From contig NC_064619.1 in assembly GCF_023898315.1 (NCBI RefSeq), forward strand, positions 479,611,376 through 479,675,375: 64,000 bases of DNA, written 5' to 3'. Within the stretch, counting starts at the first letter, position 1; each line of letters begins with the position of its first letter. Below, in pieces: positions 31,206 to 40,149 of the stretch. The stretch is from Schistocerca nitens (lineage: Eukaryota; Arthropoda; Insecta; Orthoptera; Acrididae). The translations under genes were made by a program, and so were the position numbers. The notes beneath the pieces are model-generated. The model made no database searches, was not told where the DNA came from, and worked only from the letters and a program-made list of their open reading frames with translations.

Positions 31206-32627
31206 CACTCCTGGAAATGGAAAAAAGAACACATTGACACCGGAGTGTCAGACCCACCATACTTGCTCCGGACACTGCGAGAGGGCTGTACAAGCAATGA
31301 TCACACGCACGGCACAGCGGACACACCAGGAACCGCGGTGTTGGCCGTCGAATGGCGCTATCTGCGCAGCATTTGTGCACCGCCGCCGTCAGTGTCAGCC
31401 AGTTTGCCGTGGCATACGGAGCTCCATCGCAGTCTTTAACACTGGTAGCATGCCGCGACAGCGTGGACGTGAACCGTATGTGCAGTTGACGGACTTTGAG
31501 CGAGGGCGTATAGTGGGCATGCGGGAGGCCAGGTGGACGTACCGCCGAATTGCTCAACACGTGGGGCGTGAGGTCTCCACAGTACATCGATGTTGTCGCC
31601 AGTGGTCGGCGGAAGGTGCACGTGCCCGTCGACCTGGGACCGGACCGCAGCGACGCACGGATGCACGCCAAGACCGTAGGATCCTACGCAGTGCCGTAGG
31701 GGACCGCACCGCCACTTCCCAGCAAATTAGGGACACTGTTGCTCCTGGGGTATCGGCGAGGACAATTCGCAACCGTCTCCATGAAGCTGGGCTACGGTCC
31801 CGCACACCGTTAGGCCGTCTTCCGCTCACGCCCCAACATCGTGCAGCCCGCCTCCAGTGGTGTCGCGACAGGCGTGAATGGAGGGACGAATGGAGACGTG
31901 TCGTCTTCAGCGATGAGAGTCGCTTCTGCCTTGGTGCCAATGATGGTCGTATGCGTGTTTGGAGCCGTGCAGGTGAGCGCCACAATCAGGACTGCATACG
32001 ACCGAGGCACACAGGGCCAACACCCGGCATCATGGTGTGGGGAGCGATCTCCTACACTGGCCGTACACCACTGGTGATCGTCGAGGGGACAGTGAATAGT
32101 GCACGGTACATCCAAACCGTCATCGAACCCATCGTTCTACCATTCCTAGACCGGCAAGGGAACTTGCTGTTCCAACAGGACAATGCACGTCCGCATGTAT
32201 CCCGTGCCACTCAACGTGCTCTAGAAGGTGTAAGTCAACTACCCTGGCCAGCAAGATCTCCGGATCTGTCCCCCATTGAGCATGTTTGGGACTGGATGAA
32301 GCGTCGTCTCACGCGGTCTGCACGTCCAGCACGAACGCTGGTCCAACTGAGGCGCCAGGTGGAAATGGCATGGCAAGCCGATCCACAGGACTACATCCAG
32401 CATCTCTACGATCGTCTCCATGGGAGAATAGCAGCCTGCATTGCTGCGAAAGGTGGATATACACTGTACTAGTGCCGACATTGTGCATGCTCTGTTGCCT
32501 GTGTCTATGTGCCTGTGGTTCTGTCAGTGTGATCATGTGATGTATCTGACCCCAGGAATGTGTCAATAAAGTTTCCCCTTCCTGGAACAATGAATTCACG
32601 GTGTTCTTATTTCAATTTCCAGCAGTG
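31206..32627 (+). mobile_element. Tc1-like transposon with intact transposase ORF
   Basis: Flanked by TA (31204-31205 and 32628-32629). The terminal inverted repeats are about 27 bp with several mismatches, beginning CACTCCTGGAAATGGAAAAA on the left and CACTGCTGGAAATTGAAATA on the right in reverse complement. The 1422-bp body holds one complete ORF. A second, nearly identical copy lies at 56155-57562, so the family has moved recently in this lineage. Confidence 0.95.
31450..32472 (+). CDS. Tc1-like transposase, 340 residues, apparently intact
   Basis: Cut-and-paste DDE transposase that binds the terminal repeats and inserts at TA. I chose ATG 31450 (MPRQRGREPYVQLTDFERGR), because that is where similarity to Tc1 proteins begins; the open frame extends further upstream without a supported start. 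Residues 1-115 hold two helix-turn-helix segments (FERGRIVGMREARWTYRRIA and about 85-112). The DDE domain follows with Asp155 in VVFSDESRF, Asp244 in FQQDNARPH and Glu277 in SPDLSPIEHVWD. The last two are separated by 32 residues, two fewer than in classic DD34E Tc1. No internal stop. Length matches the family. It could be functional. Confidence 0.92.
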   Translation: MPRQRGREPYVQLTDFERGRIVGMREARWTYRRIAQHVGREVSTVHRCCRQWSAEGARARRPGTGPQRRTDARQDRRILRSAVGDRTATSQQIRDTVAPGVSARTIRNRLHEAGLRSRTPLGRLPLTPQHRAARLQWCRDRREWRDEWRRVVFSDESRFCLGANDGRMRVWSRAGERHNQDCIRPRHTGPTPGIMVWGAISYTGRTPLVIVEGTVNSARYIQTVIEPIVLPFLDRQGNLLFQQDNARPHVSRATQRALEGVSQLPWPARSPDLSPIEHVWDWMKRRLTRSARPARTLVQLRRQVEMAWQADPQDYIQHLYDRLHGRIAACIAAKGGYTLY

Positions 32628-33884
32628 TATGTCCCTCCGAGACGCATGCAGTTTTGCCGTTCCCATAGTTTTCGCTTTAGGTGTATGTTGTCGGAAGGCT
32701 CTATACCAATAAACTCGTTCCTCTATTCACCGCACAGCGCTAAGCTCTGAATTTTGTTGCTTTTGTGCAAAATTCTGCCGGCTGTGGTGGCCGAGCGGTT
32801 CTATTAGCTCTTACTACACACGACCGTACCATTGAAAGGTTGTGCTCAGAGTACGCTAGATTGCTGAAAGCTTTCTGTATCTCCAAGAGAAATGAGGAAC
32901 GAAGAATACTCTGTTCTGATTGGTCAGTTTTCTTTAAGGCCAATAGAAAAACATTATTCTCTCTTGTTAGTCCGCGCTTTTCATGACCAACCAATCAACA
33001 AATAACATGCTTTCGAACTGTACTTTTTCCTGAAATAGATATTTAGCATTCTGATATTTTGTTTATACTTTAAGTTATTAACTATTTTCATTTGCACTCG
33101 AATTAGCTTTCCTTTTACCATAAACTGACTTGACATATTATGTTAAAAAATTCCCCATCGTACAACGCCCTTCAGTAGAGCAGTGATCTACATGTTTACT
33201 TTAGACCCCATTCACGCATCACTGACACTACTAAAAGCATATACAAAACTGTACAGAGATAAATAAACAAAAGGGCTTCAGGAAATAAACAGAATAATTC
33301 GCAAAAACGTGCTCTCGACCTGTTTCTTGAATGTGTCTGTGCACTACTGTTCTCTGGTGGATGAAAATTGGAACTACGTACTCGAATGAACCCGCTTCCA
33401 GACCATGTGTCACTGTGCATGCATGAGTCATTCTCCCGATACACAGGTTCTAGGCACAATGATCAGATTCGCCAATATCGTTACACACTCTGTGATTTGT
33501 TGTAGTTTATTGTGTTTCTGAGCTTGCACTTCTCGGAAATTATGGATGCAGCAACTCATCAAATCCAGGAATTTCCCAACGTCTTCTAGATTTCATTTAG
33601 GTTTCACTGCTGTACCTGATACTGTATGTAACGTTCATCTTTAGAAGGCTGCTGTTTTCAAAGGCACATGTAAACATATTCAAAATTTTATTCTTTCTTG
33701 TATGGTGGATGTTTACTATGTCAGAGCAAAAAAGAAAATTGCACACGTCGCGAACACTTGGATTCTCTTCGTTTTCGGTTTCCTCACAGGAAATAATTCA
33801 CTTCTGTACCATGCGGTGCTACAAACGTACATCCTCATTAATTTCGTATCAGTGGTAATTTCTTACTGTGAATTTTGAGCAGAC
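32628..33884. other. Unassigned stretch right of the Tc1-like element
   Basis: Apart from the SINE head fragment at 32770-32800, no element or gene is recognisable. Frames of 60-87 codons here look random. Confidence 0.4.
32770..32800 (+). repeat. Orphan SINE 5' head fragment
   Basis: GCCGGCTGTGGTGGCCGAGC followed by GGTTCT equals the first 30 bases (A-box region) of the common SINE read from its tRNA end. The B box and body are absent. Confidence 0.6.
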
Positions 33885-34325
33885 TTTGGAAACTTTCTTC
33901 CATTTCCGTCATGGGTTCTACGATGTAGACAGTGAGTAGTATGGGCGAAAGACAGCATCACCTCCCTTAACCACTTTTAATTGAAGCATTTCGTTATGTC
34001 TCCTCCATTCTTACCATTCTCTCTAGGTCCTTGTACATACTGTGTATTACACGTCCCGAACCTTACTTCTACTTTGTTCATAATTTCGATTGTCTTGTAT
34101 CATTTTAGAGTGTCAATCACTTTTTCTAGTTCGACAAATCCTATGAATGTGTCTTAATTTTTCTCACGTCTTGCTTCTACCATGAAGGGCAACGTCAGAA
34201 CTGTCTCTCTCGTGCCTAAACTCCAAGTGATCCTCAAATAACAGATCCTCAACTTTTTCCATTGTTCTGCATATTATTCTTGTGAGCAGTTTGAATGCAT
34301 TGACTGTTATGCTGATTTTGCAGTG
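33885..34325 (-). mobile_element. RTE-type reverse transcriptase fragment (another subfamily)
   Basis: On the minus strand this resembles the RT domain of a common insect RTE: the stretch near 34130-34160 (TTCGACAAATCCTATGAATG) reads as a FVDLEK-type motif A region, and 34250-34290 (TCTGCATATTATTCTTGTGA) as a RIICRTME-like block. Stops are frequent. It differs from the RTE at 6121-8931. Confidence 0.55.
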
Positions 34326-34872
34326 TTTACGGTGCCTGCTTCGAAATCAGGGCAACGAATTTCTGCTGGTGTGTTCCCAGAGTTTGAAGGGAGTGAGACG
34401 CCCACTACCTGGAACTTGACAGGTGGAGAAACGCACATCAAGGCAGAAATCCAGCAGGCGCGGCAGAATCTGCTTGCAGCCGGCTGCAGGTACCTACTTC
34501 ATCTACTCCTCTCCCCTTCCCCTCCTGTCCACCCCACTGTGGTCTCCGCTATAATTAATCGCCCTTGCACAGTCCTCAGGCAGCATCGTTGGCATACCTA
34601 TGCCTTACTGGTTATATAACCTTGGCCTCCTGCAGCGAAACCACAAGTCCAAAAATTTTATTGCTTTACTGTCTACAGAGGAATTTCATCGGCAGAGAAT
34701 AGAAAGTTGCGCTTAACGAAAGGGAACGCAGCAATATTTGTCGTGTTATTGATATTAGTTGCTAGTGCTTGAAGTAACTGGTGTTGAGAAACGAATGAAG
34801 TGTACACCATTAGCTGTTTACTTTAGGAGATACCTTCTCTGCAAGAATGTATAAACACGACAGTAACGAACA
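34326..34872. other. Unassigned stretch with a GC-richer 98-codon frame
   Basis: The open frame at 34323-34619 (for example PEFEGSETPTTWNLTGGE) is preceded by an acceptor-like GCTGATTTTGCAG (ending 34322), with a donor-like CAG/GTACCT at 34488. No family recognised. It may be an exon or chance. Confidence 0.35.
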
Positions 34873-35830
34873 TTAGGGATAAACTAAATGAGGGTGCACT
34901 CTTCCTGACGTATACTGTCTGATAAAAATTATCCAGAGTTCCGGTGTAGTTGGAACTTCTTTATAAACTATGTCTTTTACGAATCCCCACAAGAAAAAGT
35001 CCAGAGGCGTCAAGTGTGGCGAACGAGCCGGCCACGACACATCTCCGCGTCCAATCCAACGATCTGGGAATTGGTTCTGCAACTCATTTCTAGCCACGAG
35101 CGAAAAATGTGCCGGACACCTATCGTGTTGATACCACATTCTGTTCCTTGTTCCTAAAGATATTTCTTCCAATAACAGACCTAATGTTTCTTGCAGGAAT
35201 GTGGTGTACTTCCTACCATTAAGATTTCCTTCGATGAAATAGGGGCCTATAATTCTGTCCTCCAGAATCCGGCACCATACATCCACCGACCACGGTGTTT
35301 GGTTTGCAACTTACCCCAGCCAACATGGATCTTCAGTTGTCAGTAATGCAAGTAATGCAAATTAACATTTCCATTGTTCGTGAACGTAGCCTTGTCAGTA
35401 AATAAAATCAAATTAATAAATGTGTTATTTCTTTAAATCTGAAGCTGAGCCATCTGCAGAATTCAGTGCGACGCATACAGTCTACCAGTTAATTGTTGGT
35501 AGAGAATGATATGGTAAGGATGATATTTATGGCGATTCAGAGCACGAACGACAGTACTCTGGCTCATGCCAGATTCCCTTGCGATTAGACCCGAACTAAC
35601 AAGGATCCCGAACCACAGTGGCAAGAGTACCAGTTTCTGTTTCCTCGTTAGTAACTTTCCTTTGCCGGATATGTTTCCGATGCATTAACAATCCAGTTGT
35701 TTTCAATTTATCACACACATATTTAAATGTACATCGTGTAGAGTGACTACGTTGAGGATATCTTTCAGCGAATGTCTCTAGCTCTCACTGAATTTCGTTG
35801 GCATTCTCCATAAATGAGAAGCATATCGAC
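34873..35830 (-). mobile_element. Second mariner-like (DD41D-type) element, decayed
   Basis: Transposase remnant on the minus strand. The 137-codon frame at 34873-35286 has IIGPYFIEGNLNG, then YQHDRCPAHFS in the place of the second catalytic block (HDG in relatives; here the Asp is kept) and WPARSPHLTPLDFFLWGFVKDI, where relatives have SPDLTPLDF. The upstream half (35450-35810) reads as the helix-turn-helix region (ESGMSQSTVVRALNRH). It differs from the element at 11962-13518. Ends are not defined. Confidence 0.7.
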
Positions 35831-36011
35831 TAGTTCTTCGAAGGAATACATCATTCACATTTGCTTGATTCGACGATACTAGTCTTACCGTTCCTATTAG
35901 AGTTGCATTGCGAAACCGTGGAATGGTGTTTACATGTCAATGGCACCTTGGATGCATACAGCGTATTCGGTGAATATTTACTGTTTGCACGATATACGAG
36001 AGAGAATGTCA

Positions 36012-36124
36012 CAGCATGTGCTTCGATAAATGCCGAAGTGATAAGGAATACCACTCAGTCGGTGATACGAAGATTGCAGCACTGCATTGACACCAATGGG
36101 CATCACTTCGAATACCTTCTGTAA
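36012..36124 (+). mobile_element. Mariner C-terminal fragment in opposite orientation
   Basis: Plus-strand reading ACASINAEVI...VIRRLQHCIDTNGHHFEYLL ending at a TAA (36122-36124) is the C-terminus expected for the minus-strand mariner at 34873-35830, which lacks it. An inversion inside the element or a second opposite copy would explain it. Confidence 0.6.
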
Positions 36125-36172
36125 CTGGTCGTTCATGCCACCTTTTTCACCTTCGTTGACCTTACTGTTACA

Positions 36173-36367
36173 AAATGGCGCTGAGCACTATGGGACTTAA
36201 CATCTGAGGTCATCAGTCCCCTAGAACATAGAACTACTTAAACCTAACTAACCTAAGGACATCACACACATCCATGCGCGAGGCAGGATTCGAACCTGCG
36301 ACATAAGCGGTCGCGCGGTTCCAGACTGAAGCGCCTAGAACCTCGCGGCCACATCGGCCGGCCATCG
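36173..36367 (-). repeat. SINE
   Basis: Common-family SINE with CTGTTACA target-site duplication (36165-36172 and 36368-36375). The head on the right reads GGCCGCGAGGTTCTAGGCGC in reverse complement. Confidence 0.9.
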
Positions 36368-36939
36368 CTGTTACACGTCATTGGATTCTTCTCGATAGCC
36401 ACTATCAGATAATAAGTACCAAACTATAGCATCCCATGTAAAGAAACAATGTTGACTTTCTTATCTCTGACGCGACCCCATCTAGCATCAAAAAATCAAC
36501 GTCATATTATGGCCCCCCTTGTCCTATACATCTTTTGTCCCACAATCATCTCAGCTACCATCATACTTTCGGAGTTATTCTAGGTGGCAATAATTAGTGA
36601 CTCACCCTTTATATCGTCAAAAATGAAGAACTAAGGATGTGGTGTCACGGAATTGGGGTGTTTTCCTTGGTTATGGTGTGCTCCAATTGTTGCAATTAAT
36701 AAGCTTTAAACGCTGAAGAATAACACATTTTACAGCATAATGTACTGTCTACAGTAGGGAAACATATGGAGACCATGATTGTTTATGTAAGGATGACAAA
36801 ACACCATGTCATAAAGCAGCATCTGTGAGGCAATGATTTGTGGACAACAACGGATAGGGTGGGGAGAAGTCTGCTAAGGCTTGAGGTGACCTTTTAGTAT
36901 AAGAGGTAAGAGGACTGTATCGTCGTTTTGTGACTGTAC

Positions 36940-37270
36940 ATGGGTATACGATGGCTTAGAATTTCCTTTTAGTGTGATGTACGGTAGCTTGCTCTAAATG
37001 TAAAGAGATATATCTTAATGCAGATGAAAGGGAAAAAAAACAATAGTGTAATTTTCGTATACACAGTCAAGGGGATTAATTTCTAGGCGTAAAGTTGTAA
37101 AGCGATATGAAGTGAAACGAGGACATGAGAACAGTAGTAGGAGTGGCTTCGGCTTACTGGGAGAGTCTTAGGAAAGTGTAGTTCATCTACAAAGAGGACT
37201 GTATATAGAACAGTAGTGCGACAAATTCCTGAATAATGGCCGAGTGTTTTCGATCCCCACTACGGCGGAG
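36940..37270 (+). mobile_element. CR1-like LINE, 3' part fragment
   Basis: Shares with 43735-44275 the order TTAATTTCTAGGCGTAAAGTTG, GCTTACTGGGAGAGTCTTAGG, AAGAGGACTGTATATAGAAC and GCCGAGTGTTT, the region after the RT core of a CR1-like ORF2. It ends near an A run (37267-37282). Confidence 0.6.
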
Positions 37271-37284
37271 TAAAAAAAAAAAAA

Positions 37285-37429
37285 ATAGAGGTTTGCAGAC
37301 AGTATGTGTTTCCTGTTTGCTGCTTCGTCTGCTGCTTTTTCACATTTCTTTCTTTCATGAAATGAGTCCAGTATCTCCTGTCTTTCTACAATGACTTGTC
37401 TTTTTAGGCATTTCATATGACGTCCTAGA
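37285..37429 (-). mobile_element. RTE fragment, reverse strand
   Basis: CCTGTTTGCTGCTTCGTCTG through CTTGTCTTTTTAGG matches the same stretch as 4660-4780 and, reversed, 7025-7130 of the forward RTE. As at 4790, it abuts Tc1-a. Confidence 0.55.
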
Positions 37430-37578
37430 AATTGATTGGCCAGCGCCATGTTCCACTTATAACCAATAACTCATTGGGATGCGATTGAAAGTCGACTTAA
37501 ATCCAGACCTCAAAGTAAATCCATACCTCAAAGTGCACTATCGCTATCGTTTCTGGTTTTGGTTCCTACTGAAGAATG

Positions 37579-38144
37579 GGCAGTTAGTCATACACAGAAG
37601 TTCACGCACCTCTGGCATGTCACGGCATTCCGCCTTTATGGGTCACACCCCATCCGGCGCAAAAAGTCCTGGTCTGCCTACAACCCACGCAACCGCTCTG
37701 CACCAGAAAACAAGAAAACAGTTCTGTAGTTGTTCCACTAGGCGTGGAACAACTACACCAGCTGCCTCCTCAAGAACACTGCCTTACCTCTGCAGCACCA
37801 TCGACGTCCAGTCTTCGTGATCTGATGTTGTAATTTGGTTCACAAACTTTGGAAGAACATCGACTGTGTTCAGTTTTTTCAAGGATCTATATCACTGTGC
37901 ACATACTAAAAGTAAACTCTTGTGGAACTTGGTTTCCGTGTGCAGCAGTGGAACTTTGTGAATATGATTTTGTGGAAAATTCGACCAAGTTCGAGGATTT
38001 GAGTTGTTGGATAAAGAAAATCAGCCTGTTAGTCACTTTTGAGTGATAATTGTGTTTGAATTGTTGGCGCAGACGAGTGTACAATTTTTACCAATGAACT
38101 ATATTTTGGGAAAATGAGAGTTTTGTTCCGCCTATGGTGGATTC
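37579..38144. other. Unassigned 566-bp insertion in Tc1-a with a hairpin
   Basis: Interrupts Tc1-a relative to 4791-5010. Holds a perfect 13-bp inverted repeat with a 5-base loop at 37726-37756 (GTAGTTGTTCCAC / GTGGAACAACTAC). Not matched to a family. Confidence 0.45.
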
Positions 38145-38399
38145 TTTAACCTTACTGAAAGTATCTTCAGCCGAGTTCAAGACGTCATAAATACGAGGAA
38201 CAGACACACTAATAAGTGATACAGCCACGTGCTTTCCACCCTCGTAATGATGACATGTTCATATTGTGATAAACTGAAAACAAGCCTATCAAAATGAATT
38301 AAACAGTGACAATTTTCAATGGTTCGTAGAGGGCTAGTATCACACATTTTTGATTACAAATGTTTACCACAGGAACTCTGTTTATCTTTCATTATTAAT

Positions 38400-39360
38400 G
38401 TCTAATAACCACTCTAACACTAAAATTGACGCACCATGAAGGAGTTATGCAATCGTTACAAGATGATATTCATACAGGTACCGCGAAAAAGTGAAAAATT
38501 TTGTACTATGGCGATCGGCATACTTGGGCACAGGCACAGTAAACAGCGTACTTGTCGATACGAGGGCTTAAAACTTTTGCTAAAGTTCATTCGGTGTACT
38601 CAGTTGGACATAACCATACTCGCAGCCAGTTACTGATCAATATATGTTGATGTCAGCATTTAGTGCGCCCCGATAGCTGAAAGGTCAGCGTGATGAACTG
38701 CCGTCCTAAGGGGCCCGTGTTCGATTCCTGGCTGGGTCGGAGATTTTCTCCGCTCGGGGACTGGGTGTTGTGTTGTCTTACTCATCATTTCATCGCGACC
38801 CGGCGCGCAGGTCGCCCAATGTGGCGTCGAATGTAATAAGACCTGCACGAAGGCGGCCGGACCTGTCCTGTAAGGGGTCTCCCGGCCAATGATGCCAAAA
38901 GCTCATATCAGCATTCAAAAGAAAGCTTTTGGAATAATCGGCTATTCGCTTAATATATGTGGAAGTCAGCATTTAAAAGAAGGCAGTTGGAGTAATCGGC
39001 TATTGCCTCGACATTTGAATAGGAGCAACGACACTATTCGACGATACTTGCAGGAATGGGTGAACCATGGCTGAACACAGCGACAAGAAGGAAGCGGTCG
39101 ACCCCGAGAGCTGACGGAGAGGACCGAGTAATCGCCAGAGAGACACACAGAATCCCGAACACCATTATCATCAACCCGACGTGCAACTAATGCTTCAGTG
39201 ACCTGAGAGACTAATAAAAGGCGGCTCACAGAAGGGATGCTGAGCTCACGGCGCCCCCCTCGCCGCCTACCATTGACCTACGCGCACCTAATAGCGGGGT
39301 GGAGTCGCATTGGCTGGAGTATAACTGTCTTGAGTGATGTATCCTGCTTCGAGTAGAGCA
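38400..39360 (+). mobile_element. Tc1-b relic, N-terminal half
   Basis: Starts with CTAACACTAAAATTGACGCA, parallel to the Tc1-b left end at 5178. After the SINE it reads AVGVIGYCLDI-like, then NRSNDTIRRYLQEWVNHG (about 39020-39074) and a final SRIGWSITVLSDVSCF (about 39305-39352), parallel to GWSRIVFSDDSGF in copy A. The catalytic remainder is gone. A roughly 50-bp stretch is locally duplicated (about 38909-38961 and 38962-39005). Confidence 0.65.
38665..38905 (+). repeat. SINE of the second head type, forward strand
   Basis: Starts GCGCCCCGATAGCTGAAAGG with B box GTGTTCGATTCC, then CTCGGGGACTGGGTGTTGTG, and ends GGCCAATGATGCCAAAAGCT. The flanks share TCAGCATT(T/C)A. It is inserted in the Tc1-b relic. 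Confidence 0.8.
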
Positions 39361-40119
39361 CTTGCTCATCACGTGAGAAATCACACCAGATGAAGTTCGT
39401 GAACTTCGTTCAGGGGGAGACGATTTGTGAAGCACTTGCATCAACCCAAGCTGCGGCCGCTGCTGACAGAAGAGCTGTTCCCGGTGCAGCAACCCCAGCA
39501 ACGGGATTCTCCTGCCCCAGGCCGACGCCGCATCTACGAGGAACTCGCGCCAAATGTTATGATAACGATAATGATGATGGTTATGATAACATTGACACAG
39601 CATGTGCAGTACCAGTAGACACCCAAGAAGCTTCGACATCATCTGCAGACCCTCCCACCATTTGCGCTTGAAGAGGTGTGCGGTGACCTTAGTAACACTA
39701 ACGAGTAAAACAATCGCAAAACAGTAAAGTGCAGTGAAAATCAGGTACTCCTATCAAATACAAAAAAGTATTTCTAATATTTCGAGTCCTAGTAAAATGA
39801 TTTTCAATTACACACATACAAATCTGATAATAATTTAGAAGTGAATGTCTTATTAAGTAGTTTGGAGGCTCCCAGTGTGTTGCAGGTTGTTCTAAGACAT
39901 AGTTTCAGAGGTGGGCATCAGAAAGGAAAATCTATGACGTATCCTACACCAGATGCACTACACAGAATTCTTTTGAGAGTAAATAACATATGAATTGAGT
40001 TTAAACAATTATGTGGCCTCCTTCGACAGGCGTTTAAGAGAGTAAAAGGACCATTCGACACTGAGCATTAATACGTGGATTTTATATAAGGGTTTGGACG
40101 CCGTTTCTTTGAACCAGGC
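39361..40119. other. Unassigned stretch upstream of the R1 element
   Basis: Contains a GC-rich 93-codon frame (39390-39671; rich in Ala, Thr, Pro and Asp) that could be the remains of the LINE ORF1, but no zinc-knuckle motif is visible. Nothing firm. Confidence 0.4.
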
Positions 40120-40149
40120 CTTCCTTCTCCGAAGGGCTTTGTTGGCAAT

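Larger units (their letters stand above)
36650..38215 (+). mobile_element. Tc1-a relic in several pieces
   Basis: Three pieces in order: 36650-36845 (a decayed catalytic region, with CATGTCATAAAGCAGCATCT in the place of the second catalytic block), 37430-37578 (EIDWPAP-like block, then the Trp-rich C-terminus) and 38145-38215 (C-terminal SRVQDVIN-like block). The gaps hold a CR1 fragment plus a reverse RTE fragment (36846-37429) and an unassigned 566-bp insertion (37579-38144). The 37430-38215 pieces match 4791-5010. Confidence 0.65.

Noticed and set aside
31021..31671. 216-codon minus-strand open frame, and the similar one at 56138-56620
   Set aside because: Antisense of the GC-rich Tc1-like transposase and its 5' region.
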